Shown one piece after another: positions 10,790 to 20,738 of a stretch of 64,000 bases of DNA. The position numbers and the translations under genes were made by a program. The number at the start of each line of letters is the position of its first letter. The first letter of the stretch is position 1. The notes beneath the pieces are model-generated. The model did no database searches and had not been told where the DNA came from. It saw only the letters and a program-made list of their open reading frames with translations. Source of the DNA: Paraspadella gotoi (lineage: Eukaryota > Chaetognatha); NCBI GenBank assembly GCA_051294375.1, contig CM119269.1, positions 7,747,225 through 7,811,224 on the forward strand, read 5' to 3'.

Positions 10790-11882
10790 CTAAAAAAAAA
10801 TTTCATGATGAAAACCTGAAGAGATATAAATAAGGAAAGAAAAGAAGAAAAGAAAATGACAAGTTGGAGCGAAGAAAAATGAAGTTGAAATTCAAAAATA
10901 AGAAAAAGACTAATTAAGAACGTAATGTAGACAGTAGAGTGTAATGTAAAAAAAAAGAAATGAATGAATGAGGAAAAGAAGACAAGCGAAGGTTTTTCTT
11001 TGGCTTTTATATCCAACCATCTTTCTCTCCATTGCGCCTTCGATGACTCCATCTCTCTCTTCGCCGTCTCCTTCTCTCGCCGACAACGACTCTCTCTATC
11101 GTCATTTTTTTTTTCGCCTCAACTTTGGCGCCATTTCATTTTTTCCGAGAGATTGAGAGATGGCAGCGCAGAACCCGGGAGAGGGCAGCGGGTGAAAGTC
11201 AGAGGCAATAAAGTTAAAAATTCAAANNNNNNNNNNNNNNNNNNNNNNNNNNNNNNNNNNNNNNNNNNNNNNNNNNNNNNNNNNNNNNNNNNNNNNNNNN
11301 NNNNNNNNNNNNNNNNNNNNNNNNNNNNNNNNNNNNNNNNNNNNNNNNNNNNNNNNNNNNNNNNNNNNNNNNNNNNNNNNNNNNNNNNNNNNNNNNNNNN
11401 NNNNNNNNNNNNNNNNNNNNNNNNNNNNNNNNNNNNNNNNNNNNNNNNNNNNNNNNNNNNNNNNNNNNNNNNNNNNNNNNNNNNNNNNNNNNNNNNNNNN
11501 NNNNNNNNNNNNNNNNNNNNNNNNNNNNNNNNNNNNNNNNNNNNNNNNNNNNNNNNNNNNNNNNNNNNNNNNNNNNNNNNNNNNNNNNNNNNNNNNNNNN
11601 NNNNNNNNNNNNNNNNNNNNNNNNNNNNNNNNNNNNNNNNNNNNNNNNNNNNNNNNNNNNNNNNNNNNNNNNNNNNNNNNNNNNNNNNNNNNNNNNNNNN
11701 NNNNNNNNNNNNNNNNNNNNNNNNNNNNNNNNNNNNNNNNNNNNNNNNNNNNNNNNNNNNNNNNNNNNNNNNNNNNNNNNNNNNNNNNNNNNNNNNNNNN
11801 NNNNNNNNNNNNNNNNNNNNNNNNNNNNNNNNNNNNNNNNNNNNNNNNNNNNNNNNNNNNNNNNNNNNNNNNNNNNNNNNNN

Positions 11883-11917
<35 letters not shown>

Positions 11918-12261
11918 TATTCGCCACCGTCTATCAATCTTTTTTCCCAGTCTTCCGAACCCTTGCCATGAGTTGCTGTTCCCAAGAGAACAATGCTTGC
12001 TTCCGAGCTTACCTAATAAATTTTCTTTTTATCACCGACTTTAAAAGCAGAAAGCATATGAAGGCATTGCCCACAGATATTCCCATTATGTTTCTTTTTA
12101 AAAGACCACGTTTTCTGTTTGATTGTCATTTCTTTTCTTCATACCATTTTGATGATGAAGCTCATCTCATTTCTTGGAAATATTATTTTGTTTCTTTACA
12201 AATTGTAAACTTGTTGAATTCATCATTTAATGATCGTTCCATTTACTAGATATTCAGTAAG

Positions 12262-12349
<88 letters not shown>

Positions 12350-13422
12350 TTAATTAATCAGAAAATTTGTTGAGCCCTTAATTTCCTGTTCGCACTCACA
12401 GTAATGTGATTAAAAGATACACTAACTAAATCACAAAATTTTAACTTTTATATCTGCGTAATAGATCATCTGTGATGGTATATTACTCATATCTGAATAA
12501 TAATGCATAATACTAAATCCTCCTCTCCAAGACGATTTCCCTCCGTCGCTGCTGGGCCCCTTTTTGTTTATCGCAGACTCACCTGGAAGTTTTCTCGTTG
12601 CTATGGAGATCATGCTTGTTCCTGGCGGCTAAATCCGGTTCGATGGTTATTGTTATGGAGGGACGCGTCAAAGGACCGGGCGTCGCGGGAGACGCATTTT
12701 GGCGCCCGTCGCTCGGCGGAGTCTGGAAAATGGGCGTGGCCAAGATAAGGGGGGGAGATGGGCGAGGGAAGGCAGGGGAAGTGGGGAAGTGGAGAAGTGG
12801 AGAAGGGGGGGAATAAGGGTGATTTAGTTTGAACGACGTGACTGAAGAATGAGGAACGAGGGCAAAGGTAAGAGTGTGAGCGATGACAAGGTCCAGATTA
12901 AGAGTGAGAGCGAAGGTAAGGGCAAGGGAAAGAGTGAGAGCGAAGGTAAGGGCAAGGGAAAGAGTGAGAGCGAAGGTAAGGGCAAGGGAAAGAGTGAGAG
13001 CGAAGGTAAGGGCAAGGGAAAGAGTGAGAGCAATGACAAGAGCGAAAGAAAGCTGGAAAGGTCAAGGATAAGAGTGAGAGCAAAGGTAAGAGCAAGCGTC
13101 AGAGTGAGAGGAAAGTTAAAGGCGAGAGTAAGATTAAGAATGAAGGTAAGGGGAAAAGTGACATCAAAGAAAAGGGCAAGGGTAAGTGATGGGACTGAGA
13201 TATGAGAAAGGTTAAGGGGTCGATAGACCAAGAGTCAAGGCGAAAAAGGAAACGAAAAAATCTAGTCGATCGACGACTCTGGCAGCCAAAGGCCGCAATT
13301 TTTTTTTACCCCGTCCCCCCTTCGAACCTTCCCCCCCAACCTACATATATCTCCCCTCAACACCCCCTCCCGAAAAATCATCAAAATATTTATTCGCAGA
13401 TCCTTTTCTTTTTCTCTTGGGA

Positions 13423-13503
<81 letters not shown>

Positions 13504-16500
13504 AAAACATTTTATTTCTATTTTTTTTTCTAATCTCTGATCTTTAGCTTCTGCTTTCTTTTTGTTTTTCATCTCTTGATTCCGATCGACGATGAAATGA
13601 TACGGGATCAAGAGATGGAGGTTTCGCAGATGTTGCTTTTGGGGAACTAAGGATGGGGAGGGGGCGTTTTAGAGATGGATTCGTGGTCGGCGTCGTCGTC
13701 GTCGGCGCCATCTACGTCTCTAGGTCTTCATCATCATCGTCCTCATCATCCGTTGCCAAGCGACGAAATGTCGGCGTCTAAATTGAAGACGAATATTCGA
13801 TTTCGCATTTAATCCTCAATTCTTTTTTTTTTCTTCTCGATTTCCAATTAGGGGCAAATCGACAACGAATAATCGTTTATTCAATTAATTTTTTTTTTGG
13901 GGGGGAGAAAACAGAAGTTGGATTTTTATAGATCCAATATTTAGATAGTAGACTAGACAGTGAGAAAACCTTATCTAACCGTCGCCCGTCAAACGATAGC
14001 TTATTCATTGCATTAATGAAAAATTTTAGTATTGATTGGTTGTACCAATTTGACAGTATCAGTGATGATTACTTCTCTAGAGATTTACGTAGTCTCAGTC
14101 GTTAATCTGACCTGGTTCGATCTGATCTGAACTCCCTCTTATAAAATTGGTACAACTAATATGAAAATTATCCATTCGTTCAATAAAATAAGCTATCTTG
14201 CCCCAGCCTGTGGAGTTAAGGCGTACAAGATGATAATATACGAGCCGCTTTCGAACAAGAATCTTTTCAACTTCTGATAATATCGATTTTTAAACCTCTT
14301 GATGCGTTATCTCATTCTTTTAACCTCTCATTATATAATCTAATGTAATCTTAGCTTAATTCTTATCTAATATAATATAATATAATATAATATAATATAA
14401 TCTCATCTCCTTTAATATAATCTACTTAAATTATCTCAGTAAATATCTTGTATTTCCCCATCCAAAAAATAGTGTACATGAAGTTTCCAAATTCTCATCC
14501 GCTAAACTTCTTTTCTCGTCTCTCCCTCCTCCCCCAACGTCTCTCTCTCTCTCTCTCCTATGTCTCATCTGTCTCTCTCTCCTCTCTCCTCTTCTCTTCT
14601 CTGGCTCTTCGTGCTCTCTCTCTCCTTCTCTGCTCTCGAATCTCCTCTCTCTCTTTTTCTTTCCCGACGTCGATTTTGATAAAAAATCTCATTTCTCAGA
14701 AATCGTCGCTCGATGAGTCGCCTCATATTTTTAAAGCGTAAAACGTGACGTCGGAAATCGTCAGCGATGTAGACTGTTAAGTACAGATAGATCTGTTAAC
14801 GTCGTTATCATCTTTATCGTCATCATCATCTTCATCATCTTCATCTTCACCATCATCATCATCATCATCATCATCGTCATCATCATCATCATCATCATCC
14901 TCATCATCATCATAATCATCATCTTGGTCCCTCTCAACTTTTCTACTTCCCGTGACCCCAAAGGCGTAGACGGCCTCGACACGAGAAAGCCAAATCCCGC
15001 CTCCAATCTAATCCATATTTTCCCGCCAACTTGAACTTTTTTAAAAAATGTATTTTATTTATTTTTATTTATTTTTTGGGGGGATTGGAGTTAGCCTTTC
15101 AAAGATTGATAAGTATCATGATAGTTGTACCGTCGATGTCAAGAGCAATGAAATCAATGACGGGTAATGAATGAACGATCTCTCAGTTTCGACCCGATGG
15201 CTCGTTGAATAAAGCGATTGGCACATGGTCACACTGACTCTAATCCCAAACTGGTGTCTACCCTTCGTGGAAACCCCCTTGTAGACTTGGGCAACCCCCC
15301 AGGCCTGGTTTCGACCCTAGGACCAGTTCCATAGCTGCCGAGAGGGCTAAAGAAATTCTTCAGCCCACTTAGCGTTTTAACCACATTGGTGAGCCCTCCC
15401 TTCATACCACCAAAGATATGGAATCAGAATCAGATCGCAATCAAATCGGATCAGTGATCAATAAACCAAGGACTCGGTGATTGGATGAATCACCATCGGA
15501 ACTGACCAATGAGAAAAAGGGCTTCATGCCAATGGGAAAGAGAGCCCGTGTCGATGATCCGATGGCATTGTATAAATATTGAGCGTCTCTGTATTGATTC
15601 CATTCTGTCTCACACCGTTCTTCGTAAATATTATCTGAGAATAAAATCCACTATCATTGTCATTGTTATCATCATCATCATCATCATCCTCATCCACTAT
15701 CATTGTCATTTTTATCATCATCATCATGAGACATGATCATCAATCGATGATCATGATCATCAATCATCCAATCCATCATCATTCATCATCATCCTCCTCA
15801 CCACGTAAAAGGCGTCATTGATGACGACATCTTGCGACGCGAATTCGACGACCGGATTTCCTTTCGAGCCGCGAGATCCGCCCGTCGGGGTCGCGTCGAC
15901 CCCGGGGGTGGGCGTGCCCGAGGAGGCGACGTTGGGCTTGCCCGATTGGGCGAGTTTGGGCTTGCCCGATTGGGCGGACGAAGGGGCGACGACGCTGGCT
16001 TTGGAGGATGAGGAGGAGGAGGAGGAGGAGCAGGCGACGATCGATTCGACGATTTGACTTTTATGACGAATTGAAGCTGGAGGAGGAGAAAAGGAGGGGA
16101 AAAGGAAAAAAAAAAAAGCTTTGCTTTATATCGATTTGTTTTTTGCTTTATATTGATTTGGCTTTGCATTAGATTTGATTTTTTTTATTGTGGTTCTTAT
16201 CTCGTTAACGACGATTCATTCGGCTTGATCTTCTTTCGTTTTAGTGTACTGAGCTTTGCTTTTTTTCCCCCTCTTTTGCTTTAGTTATTTATTTGTCATT
16301 TTGTTTTGATTTTTTTTTTCTAATCGCTCTATTTAGTTTGGCTTTGCTTAGATACGAATACTTCATTTGGCTTTGCTTTATTCTGTTTTGCATTACTTGG
16401 CTTTACGTCATTTTGCTTTGCTACATTTTTTGTGATTCTTTTTGCTACCTTTTTGATCATCGAGTCAGTCAGTACAGTATTTCCATCATTTTCTTCATTA

Positions 16501-16539
16501 CATCATTATATCTGATGCGTCTCCTTTACAGTCAGTCGG

Positions 16540-16633
<94 letters not shown>

Positions 16634-17923
16634 CTTGGGAGCAGGTGTATAAACCTGATCTCCTCATAAATATAATGAGAAAGAGAAGATAGTTTTTTAT
16701 TATGAACTGAGGAGGATCATGTGTCGCACAAACTCATTTTGGTCGGTCGGTCGGTCATCCACGGGGTTTGTTAAAATGTTTGTTTTTAGGTTTCACAATG
16801 AAGAGAAGAAAATAAAAGAAAAGTGGTGAAGATATAAATATTATTTAAAATAAGTTAAATATAAAAATATAAAAATTAGAAAAAGATAACATTGTAGAAA
16901 AGTATGTATAACATAAAGATGCTTTCTATATTACCAGAAGATAACACTAACATATCTCTCCCTATTATATTATTTAATATGAAATAAATAATAGTAGATC
17001 TAATACTTAATTGTGAAAATTATTTATTTTAAAATTTTTGTTTTATTTAGCCTAATATAGTAAAACTAATAATATTGCAATTTTTCATAATCAAATCATG
17101 TTATACTATGAAATTGTTACAACCAATATAAAAATTATTCATTAATTTAATAAATAAGCTATCTCGCCCCTGACTTTGGACAGGCTTTGGTGGTTTAAGG
17201 CCTCCATCATAATTATTCTGGATAATGAATAATTTTTATATTGGTCGTACCAATTAGACAATATTTTTATACTATATGATTATCACATAAAAACCAGTCC
17301 CACCAGAATTCGAGTCCGAGACCAAATTAAGTGGAGAAGAGCCGAGGGCGGCGAGGCCCGGGTCGTGGGCGACCGAAACGGGGCAGGCGGCCGCTTGGGC
17401 CGCGTCGGATAAGGCCGGAGCTGACGGTGCCGGGTTCGGGGCGGCGTTGGAACTTGCGGAGGTGAAACTTGAATCTTGGGTCTTTATGCGGATGGGCGTG
17501 GGCAGAGGGCGCCGGCCGTCGCTGTCGTCGGCTGAAGGGGGAACGGAGGAGAAACAAAACGACAATGTAAAATTAGAAAAAAATTAGAAAATTGAAAAAT
17601 ACCAAAAACAAAAATAATAAGAAACAAAAATAACGGTAAAAAAAAAAGACAAAAACAAATTATAAAATGATAGAAAAAAAAATGGCGAGAGTATTTAATC
17701 TTTAAAGTTTTTTGGTTTTTTTTTATTATTATTATTTTTTTTTGAGGAGATGATTTAAAAACCGCAATTGTCCTCGGAAAACAGGATTTCGGTAATGAAA
17801 GGAATCCGAAAACGAATTTTGTTCATTTCACGAATTTTAAACGAAAATGACGAGAAAAAAAGAGAAAAAAAAACTCATTAAAATTGAGATTAAAAGAGAA
17901 TTGACGAAGGTTGAGTTCACCTT

Positions 17924-17959
<36 letters not shown>

Positions 17960-18637
17960 TATACATTTGTATCATCTAGAACTATACTTTACTTATTATA
18001 TCATGTTATGTTAGGGTGAATAAAACCAGACATATTTTACACGTCCTCGTTCCTTTTAAAACTATGTTTTTTTTGTTCACGATTTAAAAAATATCTTGAT
18101 TGATTCATGCCATATATTTTTATCCGAAAAATATTATCTTCGATCTTTCTCCATCTTGAGCTCATTTTTCAAATTTTTGTTTTTTAAACTTTTTTAGTTT
18201 TGCATGAAAAATAATTCATGAAGATTAAATTTAAAATGGAGGAAAAAGAAAGAAAAGAGGAAAAAAATTATAAGAAAAAAGAAAAGAAGTAAATTTGAGC
18301 AAAGAGATAAAAGCAAAACATGAGCTAACATGAACGGAAATACAATATTATGAGGTTAAGTAAAATAATTGTTAGAAAAAATACAAGCAAATAAAAAAAA
18401 CTTTTAATGAATCGGAAATAAAAGGGAAACGAGATTTAAAAAAACAAATGAGCATCGCGAGGATAAAATAAAATCCGAGTTTGACAGATTTTCTGACGAA
18501 AACTTTAATCCCAACGNNNNNNNNNNNNNNNNNNNNNNNNNTCCCAAACGAAGTGGTCAAGGCTTGGATTGGGAGCGGGTGGTGAAAGGAAGAGACGAGA
18601 GAGAGAACGAGGATGAGAAAGGACGAGAGAGGAGAGG

Positions 18638-18668
<31 letters not shown>

Positions 18669-18807
18669 CTGAGAGACGGAGAGACTGAATGCGCTACTAC
18701 CTGAGAGAGAGAGAGAGAAGTGAACAGTTAACAAATTGTTTTCCTCCAAAAAATGGGAGATTCCTTTTGTAGTTTGACCTCGTCTTACTTTTTTCTGTCC
18801 CCGACAT
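10663..18807 (-). CDS. five-exon gene for a Ser/Ala/Pro-rich protein of unknown function
   Basis: Spliced model on the minus strand: 18807-18789, 17531-17304, 16076-15802, 12722-12583, 10789-10663. It gives about 262 aa starting MSGTEKTDDSDGRRPLPTPI and ending SQSWFHPSSFP. The phases agree at all four junctions (1, 1, 0, 2), every intron has GT/AG ends, and all five exons share G/C-ending codons against AT-rich introns. The protein is rich in Ser, Ala, Pro and Thr, has a nine-Ser run, and shows short ordered patches (PTPIRIKTQD, NPVVEFASQDVVINDAFYV, PSITITIEPD, KAEDVKSRFHLMV). There is no signal peptide or membrane segment, so a nuclear or cytosolic largely disordered protein is likely. I do not recognise the family. 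The last two exons and the stop are the least certain, and more exons could exist. Confidence 0.5.
10964..11226. other. CT-rich sequence before a 656-N gap
   Basis: Part of an intron of the minus-strand gene in my model. A minus-strand frame starting with GTG-type codons covers it, without splice support. Confidence 0.4.
11227..11882. other. assembly gap (656 N)
   Basis: Bounded on the right by (GA)n at 11883-11914, so it probably covers a long GA repeat. Confidence 0.99.
11968..12249 (+). other. 93-codon open frame of doubtful coding status
   Basis: It opens with ATG (MSCCSQENNACFRAYLINFL...) and is Phe/Leu-rich and AT-rich. No donor or acceptor of quality is nearby, and it sits inside the modelled intron of the opposite-strand gene. 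Listed only because it is the longest frame here. Confidence 0.15.
12259..12348. repeat. (ATTT)n microsatellite, about 90 bp
   Basis: More than twenty uninterrupted TTTA units, ending in an ATTA run. Confidence 0.95.
12583..12722 (-). CDS. exon 4 of the minus-strand gene
   Basis: Clean exon: acceptor CCATTTTCCAG|ACTCCG, donor TTCCAG|GTGAGT (consensus). It starts in phase 0, as required by exon 3, and encodes 46 residues: TPPSDGRQNASPATPGPLTR, then PSITITIEPDLAARNKHDLH, then SNEKTS, with two bases left over. GC content is far above the flanks. This is the best-defined exon of the gene. Confidence 0.6.
12849..13205 (+). other. 118-codon frame built on a 30-bp minisatellite
   Basis: An ATG-started frame of 118 codons contains about 4.5 copies of a ten-residue repeat (SESEGKGKGK) encoded by a 30-bp unit at about 12903-13035. 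The flanks are also Lys/Ser/Glu/Arg-rich. The repeats are virtually identical at the DNA level, which points to recent DNA-level expansion rather than selection on protein. It lies within the first bases of the adjacent intron in the opposite-strand model. It could be a basic low-complexity protein or only a minisatellite. Confidence 0.2.
12903..13035. repeat. 30-bp minisatellite (about 4.5 copies)
   Basis: Unit GTGAGAGCGAAGGTAAGGGC followed by AAGGGAAAGA, repeated with almost no change. Degenerate derivatives continue to about 13190. Confidence 0.92.
13428..13501. repeat. (CT)n microsatellite
   Basis: About 74 bp of CT with a single interruption. Confidence 0.95.
13675..13812 (+). CDS. possible small start exon (45 codons)
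   Basis: ATG in a usable context (TTAGAGATGG) opens MDSWSASSSSAPSTSLGLHH, then HRPHHPLPSDEMSASK, and ends at TAA. Composition is Ser/His/Pro-rich with mostly G/C-ending codons, but part of it is (TCG)n and (CAT)n repeat. No strong donor is present. Confidence 0.2.
   Translation: MDSWSASSSSAPSTSLGLHHHRPHHPLPSDEMSASKLKTNIRFRI
13980..14230. repeat. two divergent copies of a small inverted-repeat element
   Basis: The terminal sequence GGTTGTACCAATT ends a minus-oriented copy at about 14050. A plus-oriented copy begins AATTGGTACAACTAATATGA at about 14150 and continues into the shared body AATAAGCTATCTTGCCCC. The two copies point away from each other, with about 95 bp between them. Confidence 0.65.
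14368..14402. repeat. (TATAA)n microsatellite
   Basis: Seven or so pentanucleotide units. Confidence 0.9.
14500..14660. repeat. CT-rich low-complexity tract
   Basis: Mostly TCTC with interruptions; no exon seen. Confidence 0.7.
14815..14933. repeat. (ATC)n microsatellite
   Basis: About 120 bp of CAT/ATC triplets with few interruptions. A frame across it would encode poly-Met or poly-Ile/Asp and is not credible. Confidence 0.92.
15240..15415 (-). repeat. tRNA-related SINE candidate, minus strand
   Basis: On the minus strand an A-box-like CCAATGTGGTTAAAACGC (15390-15372) is followed about 50 bases later by a B-box-like GGGTCGAAACC (15317-15307). This is the arrangement of a Ser/Leu-type tRNA with a long variable arm. 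A GC-rich body follows. The cloverleaf is not intact, so a SINE head is more likely than a tRNA gene. Confidence 0.4.
15656..15795. repeat. (ATC)n repeats with GATC-rich palindromes
   Basis: Triplet runs at 15668-15695 and 15710-15727, then ATGATCATCAATCGATGATC, a near-palindrome, and more ATC. Confidence 0.8.
15802..16076 (-). CDS. exon 3 of the minus-strand gene
   Basis: Acceptor TCCTCCTCCAG|CTTCAA, donor TACGTG|GTGAGG. Two leading bases complete a codon from exon 2 (G+CT, Ala), 91 codons follow, and the exon ends in phase 0. Residues run SIRHKSQIVESIVAC, nine Ser, KASVVAPSSAQSGKPKLAQS, then a Gly/Thr/Pro stretch, and NPVVEFASQDVVINDAFYV. A 27-bp duplication gives AQSGKP twice. Other frames of the same DNA are open too (Pro/Arg-rich on this strand, Glu-rich on the other), but only this one fits both splice phases. 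Confidence 0.52.
16115..16450. repeat. degenerate TTTGGCTTTGCTTTA tandem repeat
   Basis: The motif GGCTTTGCTT/TTTGCTTTA recurs about fifteen times with T-rich spacers. It lies in an intron of the minus-strand gene model. Confidence 0.7.
16543..16631. repeat. (GA)n microsatellite, about 89 bp
   Basis: Uninterrupted GA dinucleotide. It marks the outer edge of the inverted block P; the partner CT repeat lies at about 30240-30308. Confidence 0.97.
17111..17255. mobile_element. MITE-like element with about 30-bp inverted termini (145 bp)
   Basis: The left end AAATTGTTACAACCAATATA continues AAAATTATTCATT; the right end is its reverse complement, ending TATTGGTCGTACCAATT. Between them lies a conserved body, AATAAGCTATCTCGCCCCTG followed by ACTTTGGACAGGCTTTGGTG. 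Related copies lie at about 13980-14050, 14150-14230, 22100-22214, 29596-29749, 32000-32112, 43050-43157, 45921-46030 and 47685-47900, with terminal fragments near 50425. The length and inverted ends fit a non-autonomous DNA transposon. I could not identify a target-site duplication. Confidence 0.65.
17304..17531 (-). CDS. exon 2 of the minus-strand gene
   Basis: Acceptor CCCCCTTCAG|CCGACG. The first two bases complete a Thr codon from exon 1 (A+CC). Seventy-five codons follow: DDSDGRRPLPTPIRIKTQDS, SFTSASSNAAPNPAPSAPAL, SDAAQAAACPVSVAHDPGLA, ALGSSPLNLVSDSNS. I end it at the donor TCTG|GTGGGA, which leaves phase 1 and matches exon 3. If that donor is not used the frame ends at TAG, 17274-17272, giving a shorter protein. 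GC-rich codons contrast sharply with AT-rich flanks. The inverted copy at 29307 is frameshifted. Confidence 0.6.
18517..18541. other. assembly gap (25 N) in intron 1
   Basis: The inverted copy reads across this point at about 28255, so the gap adds little or no sequence. Confidence 0.99.
18789..18807 (-). CDS. exon 1 (start codon) of the minus-strand gene
   Basis: ATG at 18807 encodes MSGTEK and reaches a donor AAAA|GTAAGA with one base over, which joins exon 2 in frame. The 25-base neighbourhood is kept unchanged in the direct copy at 23954-23936. In the inverted copy (about 27978-28003) the ATG has become CTG and bases are inserted. The short length makes it the least independent of the exons; its support is the start codon, consensus donor, phase match and position next to the CpG-rich promoter-like segment. 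Confidence 0.42.
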
Positions 18808-19189
18808 CTCCGCTGTCTGTCTTTGTGGACTTCCTGCCACGGGCTAAGGGTCACTGTCAAAGATCACGCAAGAAGTGATTCGCCTGCTCTCCTTGAAATC
18901 AACTGCCCACAAAAAAATTTGGAAAAAAATATTGGAGCGTGAACAAATCCCACGACCCCTGACAAATTAATTAAATAAAAAAAACCTAAAGATATAATAT
19001 AAAAAAAATTTAAATAACCTTAAGTATGCAGCATGGTGAAAAATTAAGCTTTTAATTTTCCCGAAGAAGTTAAAAACAAAATTTCAGTGATTTGCGATAA
19101 ACAATAAGCGCCACAACTACCCACCGATTCTCAATGCAATCCGATTGAGTTAACGCTAACGCAACTGAGGCTTTCGAAAGCTAAAACTT

Positions 19190-19335
19190 CTCGCAAACGA
19201 CTCCCGAGCGGCCGAGTCGACTATCGTAATGTGACACTCGCAGCGCTCGCTAGCAGTTTTGCAGTTCTCGCGACTCTCGCGAGCAAGGTTGTGGAAATCT
19301 CCCTCGCAGTTCTCCGAGTTTCTTAAAAAATAATA
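19190..19335. promoter_or_regulatory. candidate bidirectional promoter with double TCTCGCGA motif
   Basis: A CpG-rich island in AT-rich DNA, between the start exon of the minus-strand gene (18807) and a plus-strand start exon (19469). It contains TTCTCGCGACTCTCGCGAGC (19265-19284), that is, two overlapping TCTCGCGA-type sites, a motif known in metazoan and especially bidirectional promoters. A TCAGTT initiator-like sequence reads toward the minus-strand gene. Copies are at about 24350-24470 and 27430-27560. Confidence 0.4.
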
Positions 19336-19468
19336 TATATAAAGCCAGAAAAAAAAGGAAAAAAAAATTTTAACCTTGACACGAATCTGAATTTTATCGT
19401 CGAATCGTTTACAGTCTTCTCTTCGTTCGTCGTCGTCGTCTTCTATCTACTCGTCGTCTTCTTCTCAC

Positions 19469-19485
19469 ATGACTGAGTATCCAGG
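19469..19485 (+). CDS. candidate start exon (MTEYPG) facing plus
   Basis: ATG ACT GAG TAT CCA GG, then the donor GTAAGA. A (CGT)-rich leader precedes it. The same ATG and donor are present in the direct copy (24635-24652). In the inverted copy (around 27260) the start is damaged. It leaves phase 2. The next exon is not certain; a compatible acceptor, TTTTCCAG|GATCAAAATG, occurs at about 22009 in block B and would give IKMTKIFFFWSK before a stop. A very short exon, so chance is possible. Confidence 0.3.
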
Positions 19486-19689
19486 GTAAGAGAGTCTTAA
19501 TTTCGAGACGAAGATGAGAAAAATGGCGGCGCCTTCATTTCTTTAGAAATAGGACGCCGAGGACGCCGACGACGACGACGACGACCGACGACGACGAGAA
19601 AATCGTCAAACCGCTCGATCGTTCCTTTAAATGTTGACGCCATGAATAACGGAAAACTCGCTACCTTCATTTACCGAGGCCAATCTTGT

Positions 19690-19719
19690 TCCTGTTCTCT
19701 CTCTCTCTCCTCTCTTCTC

Positions 19720-19772
<53 letters not shown>

Positions 19773-19810
19773 TCTCTCTATCCGCGTCTGTCTCTGTCTC
19801 TCTCGTCATT
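19690..19810. repeat. (CT)n tract
   Basis: Interrupted CT repeat. The copy at 24865-25199 is unresolved (N), and the inverted copy is GA at about 26930-27050. Confidence 0.9.
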
Positions 19811-19921
19811 CCTGCAAGAGGAATTGATGACAAGAATGATTTTTTTTATCCGACAAAAAAAAAACTACTGAGCGTCATTGGAGAATAACGAAAAATCTAT
19901 TCCTCTTATCTTTTGAGATGG

Positions 19922-19952
<31 letters not shown>

Positions 19953-20339
19953 ATCTCTTCTCTCTCCTCTCTCTCTCTCGTTTTAAAAGTTTTTTCTTCT
20001 CGTTTATAATTTTCGTGTTTCTTTGTTTCGGCTAAGGCTGAGAACGAATCTTTAATTTAATATTTGGTCATTATTTGTGAGACAATACTAGACGACGCCC
20101 GCAACAAAAAGGATATTTTTAGTAATGCGTGAACAACATAAAATGGAGACAAATAGAGACAAAAATAGAATAAATAAAAAGAAAAAAAACCCAAGACTTT
20201 TTTTTGGTGGGAGAAAAGTTAAGGAGACGTAAAGAAACTCAAGACAGAAGTCTTATGGTGATTCGCCTCCGAAATAAAAACAAACAAACCATCTCAACGG
20301 CGACGGCGATATATGGATATAAATTAAACAGGGGAGGGG

Positions 20340-20416
20340 AGAAAGAGAGAGAGAAGAGAGAGAGAGAGAAGGAGAGGGAGAGAAGAGAGAAGAGAGAGAG
20401 AGAGGAGAGAGAGAGA
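20340..20416. repeat. (GA)n tract
   Basis: Interrupted GA repeat; the partner gap at 25575-25694 replaces it in the second copy. Confidence 0.9.
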
Positions 20417-20642
20417 TAGTTTATTAATATTAACCATAGAATGCAATAGCTCTCACCAGCATTTGCCAAGGCGATGTTTCACTTTTGATGCTACGCAGGC
20501 TGAACCATCTCAACTACGCATTAATCACTATTCGCATAAACAATAAATAAACAAACAAAAAGCAAAAAAAAAAGTCTTATTTTCCTAGACGTTTAGTTGA
20601 ATGAGTCATTTGAGTCTAATGACGTGGTCACTGCATCCATTC

Positions 20643-20661
20643 GGAGAGAGAGAGAGGAGAG

Positions 20662-20715
<54 letters not shown>

Positions 20716-20738
20716 GGAGAGAGAGAGAGAGAGAGAGA
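20643..20738. repeat. (GA)n tract
   Basis: Interrupted GA repeat near the right end of block P. Its CT partner is at 25990-26085 in the inverted copy. Confidence 0.9.

Noticed and set aside
19642-19690. MNNGKLATFIYRGQSC frame present in all three P copies
   Set aside because: It runs straight into a CT microsatellite and has no donor. Its conservation follows from block duplication and is not evidence of coding.
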